Shown here piece after piece: positions 12,304 to 25,039 of a DNA stretch of 64,000 nucleotides; position 1 is the first letter of the stretch; every line of letters starts with the position of its first letter. Position numbers and translations under genes: made by a program. The notes beneath the pieces are model-generated. The model saw nothing but the letters and a program-made list of their open reading frames with translations, made no database searches and was not told where the DNA came from. This DNA is from Adineta vaga (lineage: Eukaryota; Rotifera): positions 10,726,001-10,790,000 of the forward strand of contig CP075496.1 of NCBI GenBank assembly GCA_021613535.1. Reading direction: 5' to 3'.

Positions 12304-13715
12304 CTATGTATTAACGAAAAAACAGAAATATAAAAAGAAAACAGAACGAAAGAGAAAAAAACGAGAGAGTTTATACGACATCTAAATGTATATATGCATA
12401 ACAGCAATGTTACTAACATTGTTTCATTTACGTATTTTTGTGTACGAATAAAATTGGCATATACTGGATAAAGAAAAGTTTGACGTCAATTCAATTCAAA
12501 TACAAGAGAGAATCTCACGTTACAAGATGAATTATTTTTTCTTTATGAATAAAACAAAATGACGATGATGAATAATCTTAACATATGGCAGAAATTTGTC
12601 ACGAAGAAAAACAACAAATCATATGTATGGTATTTATTCTAGACAAATTATTTAACGGAGTTTTCTTGAAAAAAGTTCATGACTCAACTACATTGCCGAA
12701 TTCTCTTTAAATGAGATATAAAAAAAAAGTGGCATACTTTGTAAATGAATGTCATTTTTAATGTTCTTTACTCAAGTATTCTATCATGCCTAGTAACCAG
12801 AATGTACTATTTTCTTTTCTCAAAAACAATTCTTATATTATTTGGTTTTGACGTCGTTTTATTTTCTACTGTCAAGTTGATATAAGAGAATTACAAACGT
12901 ATGGTTGTATGTCATTCTTTCAAATTAAATTAAATATTTACCGCTTTTAGTTCCCACTTCAATCGATAAAACTTTTCTAACATAAAATAATCAGACATAA
13001 ACAATAAAGTAATTATTCTTCTCTAGATTTTTGCGCGGATTTATAGAAATCGTATTTGAAAGATTAGAAGCTCTCAATCTCAAATCGTACCTTTTCCTTA
13101 TCAACTGGTATTTGCAAGAAAAAGAAAAACAAGTTAACAATTTTTTTCGTTCTTTCGCAAGAGAATTTTCTACGACACGTTGTCGGTTTCTAAGGCAAGA
13201 AAAAAAAATCTAAAGTTGTTGGTGACATTTATATTATATTCAGCGACGCAGATACCGAACAAAGAAAAAAAGAATTTTTATGAGTGTTATCCTACCTGTT
13301 CTTGCGTCGACATTCGAAAATAATATGTGAAGTCTTGGAAAAGCTCATCTAAATGAAGAAGAATAAGTATTCGAATGAATTGCATTGAATATGATAAATA
13401 CTTGATAAGAATACCTAAGAAATATCTTTTGATTACTTTCAAATTCGAAGAGGCTCCTTTCTTTGTTCTGTTTTCCATATTTTCTATATTCATCAACCAA
13501 TCATCAGTGAAGTTTTCTTTAAAAAATAAAAATAAATTTTCTTTGAAGTTTTGATGAAAATAGAACGTCAGAATCTGTTTCCTTAAATTTATATTCGAGA
13601 AAAATTATACTAGATGTCGCCATGTACTTTCTCTATTTGACCGGCACGAACAAAGAGCCACAAGGAACGAATGCTTTGATTCACGTTCATTTATTCATTC
13701 ATTCAATCGATCAAC
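12304..13715. other. Divergent intergenic region
   Basis: Lies between the phosphatase (minus) and the unrecognised gene (plus). A small minus-strand exon-like segment (about 13305-13357, acceptor before an ATG, donor after CAG) could be a 5' exon of the phosphatase, but its phase does not fit the next exon. The remainder is AT-rich with no gene recognised; it should contain both promoters. Confidence 0.45.
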
Positions 13716-16173
13716 ATGTCATCGATGATTTCTTTTTCATTAAATATTAATATTCAAAGTACTCATGCTCATCAGATTCGACCTGTACTTCCGAAAATTT
13801 CGATAGCTAGTGATATTAAACAAACGATAACAATGAATAAAATATCTTCATCAGCATCGAAGAAATATTTGAATAACAAAGGTTATCAACGGTTAGAAAC
13901 AAAACAATGCTTCTTACCATTAACTCCAACGATTGTTAAAATACCTTCACCAATTAATATTGATATTCAATCTAAACTTGGTATTTTAATGAAATATATT
14001 TCAATAGAAGAGTATCTTTTGTCTGTTTAGAATCGATTATTTTAAAAACGGTTGACTGTGAAATGATTGATCTATTTAATCAAATGGTAAAGATAAAAAC
14101 ATCACTTCATGTTCATTTCTTTTTTTTATTTAGAAATCGAAACCAACAACAACTGCTTTCAATGATAATTTAGCAACTATTTTAGCAAAACTTCTACCTA
14201 GTGAACATAAATATTTCTTTGGTAGTATTGTAATTACGGATAAAATCGATTCATTATCAGATGATGCAAATAATTCTATGTCTCAGGTATGCAGAAGTAT
14301 CACTAAGATTCATAGTGAAAAATCACTTTCAGTATACTTTCTTATTATTCAATGATCATATATGAATTATGTTAAAGTAATTATGTACGATGAAATCTTT
14401 TTCTTCAGGAACGTCGTATTGTTATGGATCAATTACGTACACTTGAGTTTGTACAACTTCAAGCATTTGCACGAGTTCTACAACAACAAAATAAAAAGTA
14501 TGTCGATTGAATTGTCATTTCTTTTATTCTCAAATATGTTTATTGTAGATCTCAAACAACGATTGATAAAATACGGCAACAAAATAATCGAATGCCACCC
14601 GCTCAGTTACTTGCTGAATCAATAAAAGTAAGAGTTTTTGTTGAACTATATACATATATATATATATATGAAAACTTTCTTTTGATATTTAGAAACAATC
14701 ATTGGATAAAATAACATTTTCTCTTGTTATAGAACGTGTATTAAGCAAAGTTGATCATCTTTTATCAACTGTACGTGATGAATGTTATATGTCAGCTGTT
14801 AGTAATGTTCAATCATTGGTACAAAAAGATTTTGGTACAACTACAATGATGACAAAGATTGATCAAGAACTTGCTCGATTACGTAATAAAGTCAATCATT
14901 TAACAATAGGTATTAATAGATTTAAGAATATCTACTATGCAATCAATGCTTTTTGTTTTCTAGTTAATGAAAAATATAGTCAAATAATAACTCGATTAAT
15001 ACAGTAAGTAATCGAATGTATGTAATATTAGAATAAGTATTTATCATTTTTATAGAGATACACAACATGTTCATGATGTAGCACAACATGATGGAAAAGA
15101 AGCACATAATATGCGATTATTTATTCAATCATTACATGATACGGCATATGAACATCGACTTGAGTAAGTTCTTAATTCTAATTGAATTGAATAGATAATT
15201 TCAGGAGAGTATGATAATATACGTGATATTGATTCATAGGAGAGAAAAGATTATTGTTAGCTATGAACTTATTATTTATTTTAGTCAAAGCGAATGTAAG
15301 ATAATAAAACGATCCATCAATCAACTCGAACTTGGATTATTTGACAATCTTATTCGTATTCAAATCGATGGTAAAGCAATTGGTCGTGTTATAACTTGGT
15401 CCAACATATCCGATGCTAATGATGATACAATTGAATGTAAAATTATCTATTCTACTGAAGGTAAAATAACATAATAGATCTTTCAATTTTCTTTTAAACT
15501 TTCTTTTCTTACTAGAAAATCTAAATCCAAGTCAACAATTAGCATATGAATTACTTAAAAACGAAATTAATACATATTGGAATCGTCCATCGACAAGTAC
15601 AATATCCATGACATATCTTGTCGAATTTGTACGTAAATTAATTGAATATTCACTTATTGCAAATAATTTATCGCGAACATTGATCGTTTGTCTCGAAACA
15701 TTACCTTGTAAATTAAGTGATAATAAGTATGTCTGTTCAATATATTATTTCTTAGCTAGATGTTTAATGATATTTTAGATTTACTATTGATTGGTCAACT
15801 TCACATATACGATTAGATATTGAATGGGAACTTGATGAACGAATATTTCGAGATTGTCCATTGAAATCTTCATACTGTTGTCAACCACAACATAATGGAT
15901 TGTATGATTGATTATTTGAGGATAGATTTTTTTTCATTGTCACGTTTTTTTTTGTATTTATTTAGATGTAATGATCTTCAAATTCTTCTTGATCGAATGA
16001 AACCTATCAATGGTTCAATTGCAAGTCTTTATGATCAAGTAGAAAAACACGTACGACCATGGATCAAAATTCTAGATGGTAATCAAGATGAAAATGTTGA
16101 GAAAATTCAAGGACAAATATCATTACAAAAATTGAAACATTCATTAGAAAAATTATTGCTTGAACATAATTAA
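13716..16173 (+). CDS. Unrecognised 570-residue protein, eleven exons
   Basis: Exons: 13716-14024, 14134-14286, 14409-14497, 14549-14627, 14693-14909, 14964-15003, 15056-15163, 15285-15460, 15516-15726, 15779-15901 and 15966-16173. Every boundary is GT-AG and every phase agrees, so the gene is very likely real and intact. I recognise no family. The first about 100 residues are Ser/Lys/Ile-rich and look disordered. Residues about 100-330 are mostly amphipathic helix with many Gln, Leu and charged residues, including DKITFSLVIERVLSKVDHLL and a coiled-coil-like stretch after KIDQELARLRNKV. The C-terminal part has mixed strand and helix character with several Trp and Cys residues (WSTSHIRLDIEWELDERIF, then CCQPQHNGLCNDLQILLDRM). 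There are no signal peptide, membrane segments or catalytic motifs that I can identify. The soluble, helical character suggests a scaffold or complex subunit, but that is only a guess. Confidence 0.85.
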
Positions 16174-16968
16174 TTAAAATGTCAAATATTTTATTATAGA
16201 AAACAAAATGTATCTATTGAATTGTATTAAATCTTCTTGTATGTTCTATTGTTTGCATAAATAATCTCAATAAAATAAATATTTTTCGAAGAAATTTCAA
16301 GCACTCAAGATTTGTAGAAAACGCCAAAAGACAAACGTAAATTTCATAAAACATGGATGTGTTTTGCTCAAAATCAAGCTTCTCGATTTTCAATGTTCCA
16401 CGTTTATTTTGCTAACTCTTTGTGCGTTTTCTACAAATCTTGTCTTCTTGGAATGAGTAGAAACTATACACTATACCATATGTCATGCAGAATAAGGATC
16501 AACTATTTATAACATATGTCCTCAGATAAAAGTCATTTCCTCCGGTATCACAATGACGTCAATTTCGTTAACTGAATTACAAATAGTTATCTAGATCAGT
16601 AGTTTTACATTTCCTTTTCAATGTTGTCCTTCAACCAACAGAATTATAAAAAAAACATGATATTTATTCGCAAATGTAATTACTTGATCACATTTTGCAA
16701 TAATGAACTATTGATTAACTTATCATTTAAGCTGAAAAAGATAATGTGTGAGTCGTCTTGATTAATAAGACTCAACGATGAACGTTACACCATTATGGAT
16801 GAATCCAATCTTTGAAAAGTGCGATGCCTTCCTTCATACAATGTCTTACTCAGCACTTACGAATATTATTTTATAAAAAAACTCCTTTATTTGATGTTCC
16901 TCATCATTTGTGGTCATTTATGCAAAACATTTTCAATTTTCTAATGAAAAAGGAAAAGAAATCATCCA
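16174..16968. other. Convergent intergenic region
   Basis: The 3' ends of the unrecognised gene (plus) and the tRNA methyltransferase (minus) face each other here. A poly(A) signal AATAAA lies about 100 bases after the plus-strand stop (near 16270). It contains an inverted repeat (16306-16442, listed separately) and no open frame of note. Confidence 0.55.
16306..16442. repeat. Inverted-repeat element of about 137 bp (MITE-like)
   Basis: A perfect 19-base inverted repeat, CAAGATTTGTAGAAAACGC at 16306-16324 and its reverse complement at 16424-16442, encloses 99 bases. It lies just downstream of a gene's poly(A) signal. No clear target-site duplication is seen in the flanks. It may be a miniature inverted-repeat transposon or a simple foldback. 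Confidence 0.55.
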
Positions 16969-18208
16969 TTACAATGAAGTGATGTCTAGATCTTTTTGTA
17001 CAATAGCACACCAGTTGCCATGATCATAATAGGATTTGACTATTCTCGATCCGATGATAGTTTTTGCTGCTTCTTCAATAAGCATTTCTAATTCTCCATG
17101 TTTGAATACATGATAAAAACGTTTATTATATGGATTGGTATTCAATGATTCATTTTGACATGAACTCATTGGAAATGGACGAATACGAAATGTTGAGAGA
17201 TCTTGATGAGATAATATTGGTGTGGACGGAGTTGATATTGATGGTTTAATAATTCGTTGAAATAAATTTTGTACTGAGGTAAGAATTGATGATGTTGTTC
17301 TTCTTTCTGATAAATCATGTTTATTACTAAGTAAAGAATTTTCATCCATAGAATATGGTATAGTCGATAGAGAATTTGTATCTGGAATAATATCTAATAT
17401 CATATGAATAAGATGATAAGAAATTTATTAGTTACGATCTATGTACCTGAACGTGCTTGGTGATTAACACATGGAATTAGAACATCTTGACTAGAAAACT
17501 AGAAAAGTAAGAATGCTCTAAAAAGCATTTATGATTCTATTGAAATGATTTACTATGCGATGTTTTTGTTCCAATGCATAAGTATATATCAGCAATTGAC
17601 CACCATTTGGACTTAAGATTCGTAAACATTCTAAAACAAATATTCATGGAACATAAAAAATAACAATTGTTAGATAACTAAAAATAAACCTTGAATAGCT
17701 TGTACACGTCGTTTATGTGTTGCTAAATGATGAATAACTCCAATAGAAAGTATAGCATCGAATAAATTGTCTCGATATGGTAAATGAAGATTATCTGCAA
17801 TTACAATTGGTATTTGAACATATTTTTCTCGAGCCATTTCACAGATTTGTTCACTACGGTCACAACCAATTGTAAATAAATCGGATTTAAGTTTTACATA
17901 TTTTCCATTTCCGCAACCTTGAATAATAGAATAAAGAGAATAATTAAGTCTATTAGAGAAAATATTTCAACAGACCAACATCAGCAACTAATGCATTTCT
18001 ATGTTGTAATTCTATTCGATTGAGAAATTTTCGAACTTTTGGCCAGACTGTTGTATCTTGTGTCAATGTTGTTGAACCAAGTCTATTATAAACATCATGT
18101 CTAAATAGAAAAACATTGATTAAAATTTGACAGAAATAATATAAGAAATGATATGTACACATAAATCTGTTCTAAAACACCAGTCTTTGATCTATTTTTG
18201 TCATCCAT
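16969..18208 (-). CDS. TRMT9B: TRMT9B/Trm9-type tRNA wobble-uridine methyltransferase
   Basis: Minus-strand exons: 18208-18159, 18100-17976, 17917-17690, 17630-17554, 17498-17447 and 17393-16969; phases agree and give 318 residues. The N-terminus (GVLEQIYVHDVYNRL) and the SAM-binding motif VADVGCGNGKYV, followed by CDRSEQICEMAR, ADNLHLPYRDNLFDAILSIG and VIHHLATHKRR, are characteristic of the Trm9/ALKBH8 methyltransferase family. The QDVLIPC segment, a Ser/Thr-rich insertion (about residues 180-265) and the C-terminal YHVFKHGELEMLIEEA with SYYDHGNWCAIVQK match the animal TRMT9B (KIAA1456) form rather than ALKBH8. Trm9 completes mcm5U at tRNA position 34 together with Trm112; catalytic activity of animal TRMT9B is less certain. 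The start is the first ATG of the first exon. Confidence 0.9.
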
Positions 18209-20195
18209 ATTTGTTCTTGAAATGATTCTGAAAAAAAATAAATAATAAATTCCATACAATTAAAAGAATAATATGTTTAAACAGGCAGAAAGACGGCTTA
18301 GACAACGTATGCTCATGTATGGTTAGAAATAGCAGAGAAGGAAGAAAAAAGAATGAATGAATGAATGAGAAAAAACATGAGCATAAGTAACTCGTTTTGT
18401 GAATGGATGAATGTCTTCTATGTGTTACCATTTAAATTCGACATGTCATAGACATAGAAAAAAAAACGTTAACAAACAATTGTTATCTACTTTCCTGAAC
18501 AATAGGCTATATTGACTATAGAATAAAATTCTATACTTTTTTCTTTGACAGGATTTTTATGAACCCCTCGAGAGTCAGGTAATTGTCGTAAAGTACTATA
18601 TGTAAGCAGAATAATAATAATAACAACATGTTAGAGCGACCAAGAAGAAACAGAACAACCAAGCGAAAGATTCTTGATTGTGCACCATATGATGATGATT
18701 ATGTTACTACTACTATTCGAGGTCAAACAAGCGTAAGATAGGAATATTTATGACGAAAAAGAAAAATTAAATTACAAAACTACCGATTGGAAAATCAAAA
18801 GAATGTCAAATAAACAAAGAAATGAAAGAGCATGTTACTTATAAAGAATTCTATCTGTTAAAAACAATCTTTTTTTTCCTCACATCAGTATTCATTATAA
18901 CATGTATTGAAGACATACCGGAAAGAAATTCTCGGGAGATTTTTCTTCCACAACAAAGAGCTTGTTTCTTTCATACTTGAAATTTGAGAACCCTGGATAG
19001 AAACAAAAAGAGAACTTGCTCTTCTTTTCTCTCTTAGGCTTTAAATTTCAATTATCCTCATTGACGAGTTTTTTTTTATATAATTTATTTAACACACTAT
19101 CGTTTTCTTCTTCTTCTTTTTATCAAATTTTCTGTTTTAATAAAAATGCGCTCAGCTCAACCGAGTTTCCTTTTCTACTATACCTCATGTTACCTTGCTC
19201 CTTGTTTTTTGCCTATGAATGAGAGAAGATGTTAAATAATATAATATAATACTAATTTAAAAAAATGTGTCACACGTTCTCAAGTATGATATTGACCGTT
19301 ACGTTTTATGTGTTTCTAATCATTGTCAATTATTTTATCATTTCCGAAGGAAAACTCCTTGAAGAAAAACATGTTATTTCAGTGTGGTAAGTCATGAAAT
19401 AGTTCATAATTGAGATATATATATATAAACACGACTTACAGTATAGTAGATGTTTAATATGAAAATAAGAGACTCATTAAATTATTAATTATATTGCAGG
19501 TTGTAGATACATGACTAACTTATGAATGTTCGAGGAAAAAATTGAGTACGAGGAAAGCAAAGGAAAGAATTTCCAATGCTCGATTTATTTGTCTGTAATA
19601 ATCCAATCAAAAAATTTCTACAGAAAATATAAACAACAAATCCAATTGATAAGATTGAGTACTCTTCTTCTCGATCGTTCAGTTCTCTTAATCAATTTTC
19701 TAACTCTCAATTTGTCTTATTCTCGCCGGAAATAATCTGAATAAACTTTTCAAAATCCATTTCCATGTTTTCTTCTATTCTGATTTATCAATGATATTCA
19801 TTCCAATTGATCATACTCAAGTGTCGAATCTTCTGACTATTTTCATCAATATTCATGATCAAAGAAACGACGTTAATCTTATTCTTTACAATTCTAGTCA
19901 TGAAATTTTTACCAATACAATCGTATTCTATCATCAACTATTACATTTTTATTTGATTAATCATGTACCATATATAAAAGAAATGAATGAACGAAATATT
20001 TCGATTAAACAATATCTAATTTAGCAGATCAGACAATAAAGAAAACACAATGATTACATAGAGTGCTTATTAAAAAAAGCAAAATTCCTGCAGTAGAAAA
20101 ACCTGGAATGTATAAAAAAAAAGAGAAGATAACGAATAAGAAATACAGATCTGTACAAAAATTCAAGAGATTCTTTGCTTTATTAGACTTTAAAT
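18209..20195. other. Intergenic, no gene supported
   Basis: Nearly 2 kb between the 5' end of the methyltransferase and the 3' end of the claudin-like gene. It contains short T-rich and A-rich tracts. One open frame at 19791-20024 (77 residues, plus strand) has no recognisable motif or splice neighbours, and I do not call it a gene. Confidence 0.45.
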
Positions 20196-21052
20196 TTATG
20201 CGTATTGATGGAGATGAGTTTTGCTTCCACCATTCGATGATAATCCACGTTCTGATGATGGACGACTTTGATACATCGGTAATGGAGGAAATTTTAATGT
20301 TGAACGATTTTCTAATTCTTCATGAGCTCGTTCATAATCGTACATGTCATGTAAATATCTGTGAAAATATACGATTGATGTTTTGTAAAACGAAATTATG
20401 TTTCTTTTTCTTTTTTGCTTACTTATTTGATCCTTGATAACCAGCCACCATTGCAGTAAGTAAATGAAGGATACAACTTACAATTGCTATTTGAAAACTC
20501 CAACCAAACCAATTAAATTGCCAATTCATCATCCAATCACGTCGTTTACCATCGATACCAAAGAGAATAACAGTTGCTAACATTAATACTCCTGCAAGAC
20601 CATGTAATATAGCTGCAGTAAGAACTCTTTTTGATGATTTAAAACCGTCAGCATTGCGTAAAACAAGTAATGCAGCAATAACCGCAAAAAACGACGTAAT
20701 TAACGAAAGTGTTGATAAAGTTTGTACCCAACGAAGCCAATTATTCGTAATCCATGAACGTAAAAGACGAATTTCAGGTGAGAAAAGCCTACAAATATAT
20801 ACTTCATTACAAGAAACAATCGAATTCAATGACGTACCACCAACAACCATGATAAATTTTTCCATAATAATCAAAACGATGACGATACATATTGAAACAA
20901 ACTTGCCAGAGACCAGCTCTTATAAAAGTTTTTTCTCCGCCATCTTTTGCATTAACCCACCAACGATCACTACTATTTGCAGTTAAATTCAAAACAAATG
21001 CTGTAAATGATAAAACTTCCCAAATTATCGCTATAATAAAACCTCGTTTCAT
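20196..21052 (-). CDS. Claudin/PMP22-type four-transmembrane protein
   Basis: Three minus-strand exons (21052-20838, 20788-20423, 20358-20196) in agreeing phase encode 247 residues. The product has four hydrophobic helices: one at the N-terminus (FIIAIIWEVLSFTAFVLNL), and three between about residues 90 and 195. The first extracellular loop carries the claudin-superfamily signature: RWW, then GLWQVC, then a second cysteine in GCWW. The C-terminal tail is cytoplasmic and ends with Ser/His-rich sequence. Family members build septate or tight junctions, or act as accessory channel or myelin proteins; the specific role cannot be told. Neighbours give no clue. The start is the first ATG of exon 1, with an intron-like acceptor further upstream. 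Confidence 0.85.
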
Positions 21053-22840
21053 CCTTTTTTCTTTTGTTTATCTAAATACAAATAAGAATTCAATTCACTT
21101 TGTTTCAATCACGAAAACATACTATAGTGATTAGAGAATAAAAATTAGAATGCAAAAGTATTACTAATAGTATTTAGTTATAGACAAATCGATAACAATG
21201 TATAACTATGTATGAACGAATTCTTGACATACATACATTAAGTTAAGTTGAAATATAAATAAATAAAAAAAGAACAACAGGTATGAACGAATTGTAGTCA
21301 CTATCGAAAGAGGGCGTTAGAATTTGTTCATTCATTATCAATAGTCTTTCGATCAATATCGTGTATATGTTTTTTTAATAATTCAATGTCTCTTGATCAT
21401 ACACAGTATATTCAATTGGAAATGACGTATATAATATTTGAGCAGAAATCCGAAGCATAACATCAGAGAAATCGATTTTATTTTGTTTTGTTTATGTTGG
21501 TATTGACAGATGTTTCTTTGTGGTGGTTGAACGATCACATTATCATTTCGTTTATATTTCAACACACTTTTTGATCGTAAAGAACATAAGTCAAGTTGTT
21601 CTGAGAAATGCACTGAATATTTAATAAAAAGTCTGTTTTTGATCAAATTGTATAAGAATGTGTTGATGTTAATCAGACTATCTGAAATGATCATATACTA
21701 TCACATATTGATATGAAATTATAAAAAAAACCTTGAAAAAAAAAGTCATTCTTATCTTCTCATTCATAAAGAAGTTAATCAAGACATTGTAATGATCGTA
21801 GTTTAGGGCAATCTATTCTTTCCTAATATATCTTTCAAGATATATCACATACATGTTAAGGTGACAAATAAATGTAAAATATAGAGAATAAGTGAATAAC
21901 TATCTAAAATGATTTTTTTTTCTATCATTTATTAGTGTTAACGGAAAATCTTCATATATGTATCTTAGGCATTTAAATGCATGTAATAAGCGAAAATAAT
22001 ATTTAGATGAATTTACTATAATCCACAAATTAATAACCGATACTCACTGTTTACTCTATAATTATATCTGTCTACTGATTAAAAATCATAAGGAAGAAAA
22101 CCTCTTATTTTTCTAGTCTAATAGACTTGATTAATTTTATATTGAATATGAAAGAGAAACTAAACCTATCGAATCAATCAATTCACAAGACTGAAATACT
22201 TTCGTTTTCTCATTTTTTACTATAAAACAAATTTCCTTGATCTTCAAATAAGTCTAATGAGTAGCGTCATCTATATTGATTGATTTACATATGATATTTA
22301 CTAAAAATTCAAGAGAAAAAGTCAAAATCTTTCTTGAATTATTAAATTAATGACAAAATATATTGGTTGTACTGATTGATTCAATGGAAACCATTCTATT
22401 GGTAGAAGTAACCTACTTCAAATAATAAAAAATGAACAGTTTTTTCACCTAGAAATCAAGTTTGGTTTTCTAGGTCGATAATGTAATAAGGATATTTCTT
22501 TTATATAGTTGTTTTTTGCTTCTTAAAATGATGAGATATAATTAAGAAAGTTATATTCATTATCAATATATTTGTGAAACTACTGACTATGGATCGTTTT
22601 TCTCATCGTAAAATATATTTCTCTTATCTAAGCAGATGTGAATAAGAATCGACTAAAAAAAGAATCATCTTATCTAATGACACTTATTTTTATCTACTTC
22701 TACAATCAGAATAAACTAAAGTTAAGTCTATTTACGTACGATACCCGCTCTCTTTTCATTACTTACAAGTGTTCTCATATCAGATGTATATAATCAATGT
22801 ATTTAATATAACATTTCTCTGATGTTCTCTTTATTTGAAG
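21053..22840. other. Divergent intergenic region
   Basis: About 1.8 kb between the claudin-like gene (minus) and UAP1 (plus). AT-rich, no open frame with coding character, no RNA gene recognised. Both promoters must lie here. Confidence 0.5.
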
Positions 22841-24861
22841 ATGGAAGTGGATTCATCTATAAAAGAACGATTAACAAAAGCAAATCAAACACATTTACTT
22901 GATTATTGGTCAGAATTAACTGATGAACAACGAAAAATATTATTACACGATATAAATGAGATCGATTTTGATCGTGTAACAAAAGCTTATAATGGTATCA
23001 AAGATGAATTACTACCGAATAATGAAGTTCATAATCAAAATGATACTAATGAAAAGATAGTACAAGATAGTATTGATGATCTTATGGAACCAGTTCCTGA
23101 TAGTGTTACAGGTTCTATCAATGAAACATCGAAAGAAAAGTTGGAACATTACCGTCAACAGGGTTAACTTTTATTTCTATTTACTCAATAGTATTAAATT
23201 CAATTTCATATAGGTTTGAAAGCTATTTCTGAAGGTGCTGTATGTGTTCTATTACTTGCTGGTGGACAGGGAACTCGTCTAGGTATAATTCTTATCTTTT
23301 TTTAAATTAATCCAATATCTTTCTTTCAAAGGTGTTGATTATCCAAAAGGAATGTATGATGTTGGTTTACCATCGAAAAAAACATTGTATCAAATTCAAG
23401 CTGAACGCATCCGTCGTCTTGAACAATTGGCGAATGAAGAATTCAAAACGAATACATCAATTATTTCATGGTAAAAATAAACGAAATTCTATTCGTTTTA
23501 TTTATCCTAATCATTCAGGTTTATTATGACAAGTGAACATACTCAAGAACAAACGGAAAAATATCTTCATTCAAATAATTATTTTGGTCTAAGTCGAGAG
23601 AATATCATTCTTTTCGAACAACATATATTACCAGCATTGGATTTTCAAGGGAAAATTTTAATGGATGAGAAATATAGATTAACAAAAGCAGCTGATGGTA
23701 ATGGTGGTTTATATCGTGCATTAACATCAAATAAAATATTAAATGAAATGGAAAAACGTCATATTAAATATACTCACGTCTATTGTGTTGATAATATTCT
23801 TGTTCGTCTAGGTGATCCCATTTTCATTGGATTTTGTATAGAAAAAAATGCGGATTGTGCAGCAAAGGTAAGTTGTCTTATTTTATTTTTGTTAATTTCA
23901 CTAATCAACACATGAACTTTTTAATTTAGGTAGTGAAAAAAGCAGTTGCTAATGAAGCTGTTGGAGTTATATGTAAAGTTCGTGATCGTTATCAAGTTGT
24001 GGAATATTCTGAAATTTCACAGAAAACGGCTGAACGTACAAAATCAGAGAACAGTGGAGATTTATTATTTAACGCTGGTAATATTTGTAATCATTTTTTT
24101 ACAGTAAAATTTCTTCAAGATGTTTGCAAGTATGTATATAATTAAAGGAACAAATTTGTATATATTTCTTTGTATTTTTAGACATCATGACGATGAACTT
24201 CGATATCATATAGCTAAAAAGAAAATTCCATTTATTGGTAAAAATGGTAAACGTATTGATAAGCCAACGGATGTTAATGGAGTTAAATTAGAAAAATTTG
24301 TCTTTGATGTGTTTCCATTTTCGAAGTGAGAAAAGAAAATGATTTTGAAGAGTTTAATGATGTTTTGTTTTTTCTTTGGAAAATAGAACGTTTGCTGTTT
24401 GGGAAGTTCGTCGTGATGATGAATTTTCACCATTGAAAAATGGTTCAGGAACGAAAGATACAGCTGAAACATGTCGAAGAGACTTGATATTTCAACATAT
24501 TCGATATCTCAAAAAAGCTGGTGCTAAAATACAGTATGCTTTATTTGTGAAACTAACCATAGAATACAATTAAGAACGGTAACATATTTTCTTTCTAGAA
24601 AAGAAGCTGAAACGATATGTGAAATCTCACCTCTTGTTTCCTATTCTGGAGAGGTAAAATTTAACTTTTATTGAAATTTATTTCATGAATAATTTCTTTT
24701 CTTCTGTATAGAATCTTGATTTTATCAAAGGACAAACATTAAATTCACCAATTATTATCGATTCCAATAAACAAACACAGAAAGTAATTCGTTTGTTTAA
24801 TAGTCATATAAATATAAAATAATTTATTTCTTATTTTTAGCCTGAAATTAAAACATCTTAA
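22841..24861 (+). CDS. UAP1: UDP-N-acetylglucosamine pyrophosphorylase
   Basis: Ten exons: 22841-23162, 23214-23282, 23332-23470, 23519-23867, 23930-24129, 24182-24325, 24387-24533, 24599-24653, 24712-24783 and 24841-24861; all phases agree and give 505 residues, the usual length. The enzyme makes UDP-GlcNAc from UTP and GlcNAc-1-phosphate in the cytosol, supplying chitin, N-glycan, GPI and O-GlcNAc synthesis. The nucleotide-binding signature [10 protein letters not shown] is at residues 122-131. Other family landmarks are [71 protein letters not shown] and [14 protein letters not shown]. The C-terminus is slightly divergent but complete. The start is the first ATG in frame, with an acidic helical N-terminus like homologues. 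Confidence 0.95.
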
Positions 24862-25039
24862 AATTCTTTTTAATTTAAATCGTGCAATAGCATATTACAC
24901 AATTCTTTCTTTTTTTGTTATTCAAACGATTTGTAATTCAATTCTTTTTTCTTAAAAAAAATTTAACGTTATAATAATAATTATTAAACTATGTAATAAA
25001 TATGAACGGATAGGTAATGATACATGATCACATTTGTTT

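Noticed and set aside
13305-13357. Minus-strand exon-like segment starting with ATG after an acceptor, as first exon of the phosphatase
   Set aside because: It ends in phase 2 (or 0 with another frame), but the phosphatase exon at 12303 needs phase 1.
14910-14963. Stop-free intron with length divisible by three; others at 37677-37739 and 59140-59196
   Set aside because: Suggests tolerated intron retention, but with dozens of 50-65-base introns in the window a few such cases are expected by chance.
19791-20024. 77-codon plus-strand open frame
   Set aside because: No motif, no neighbouring exon with matching phase, and length is possible by chance in this region.
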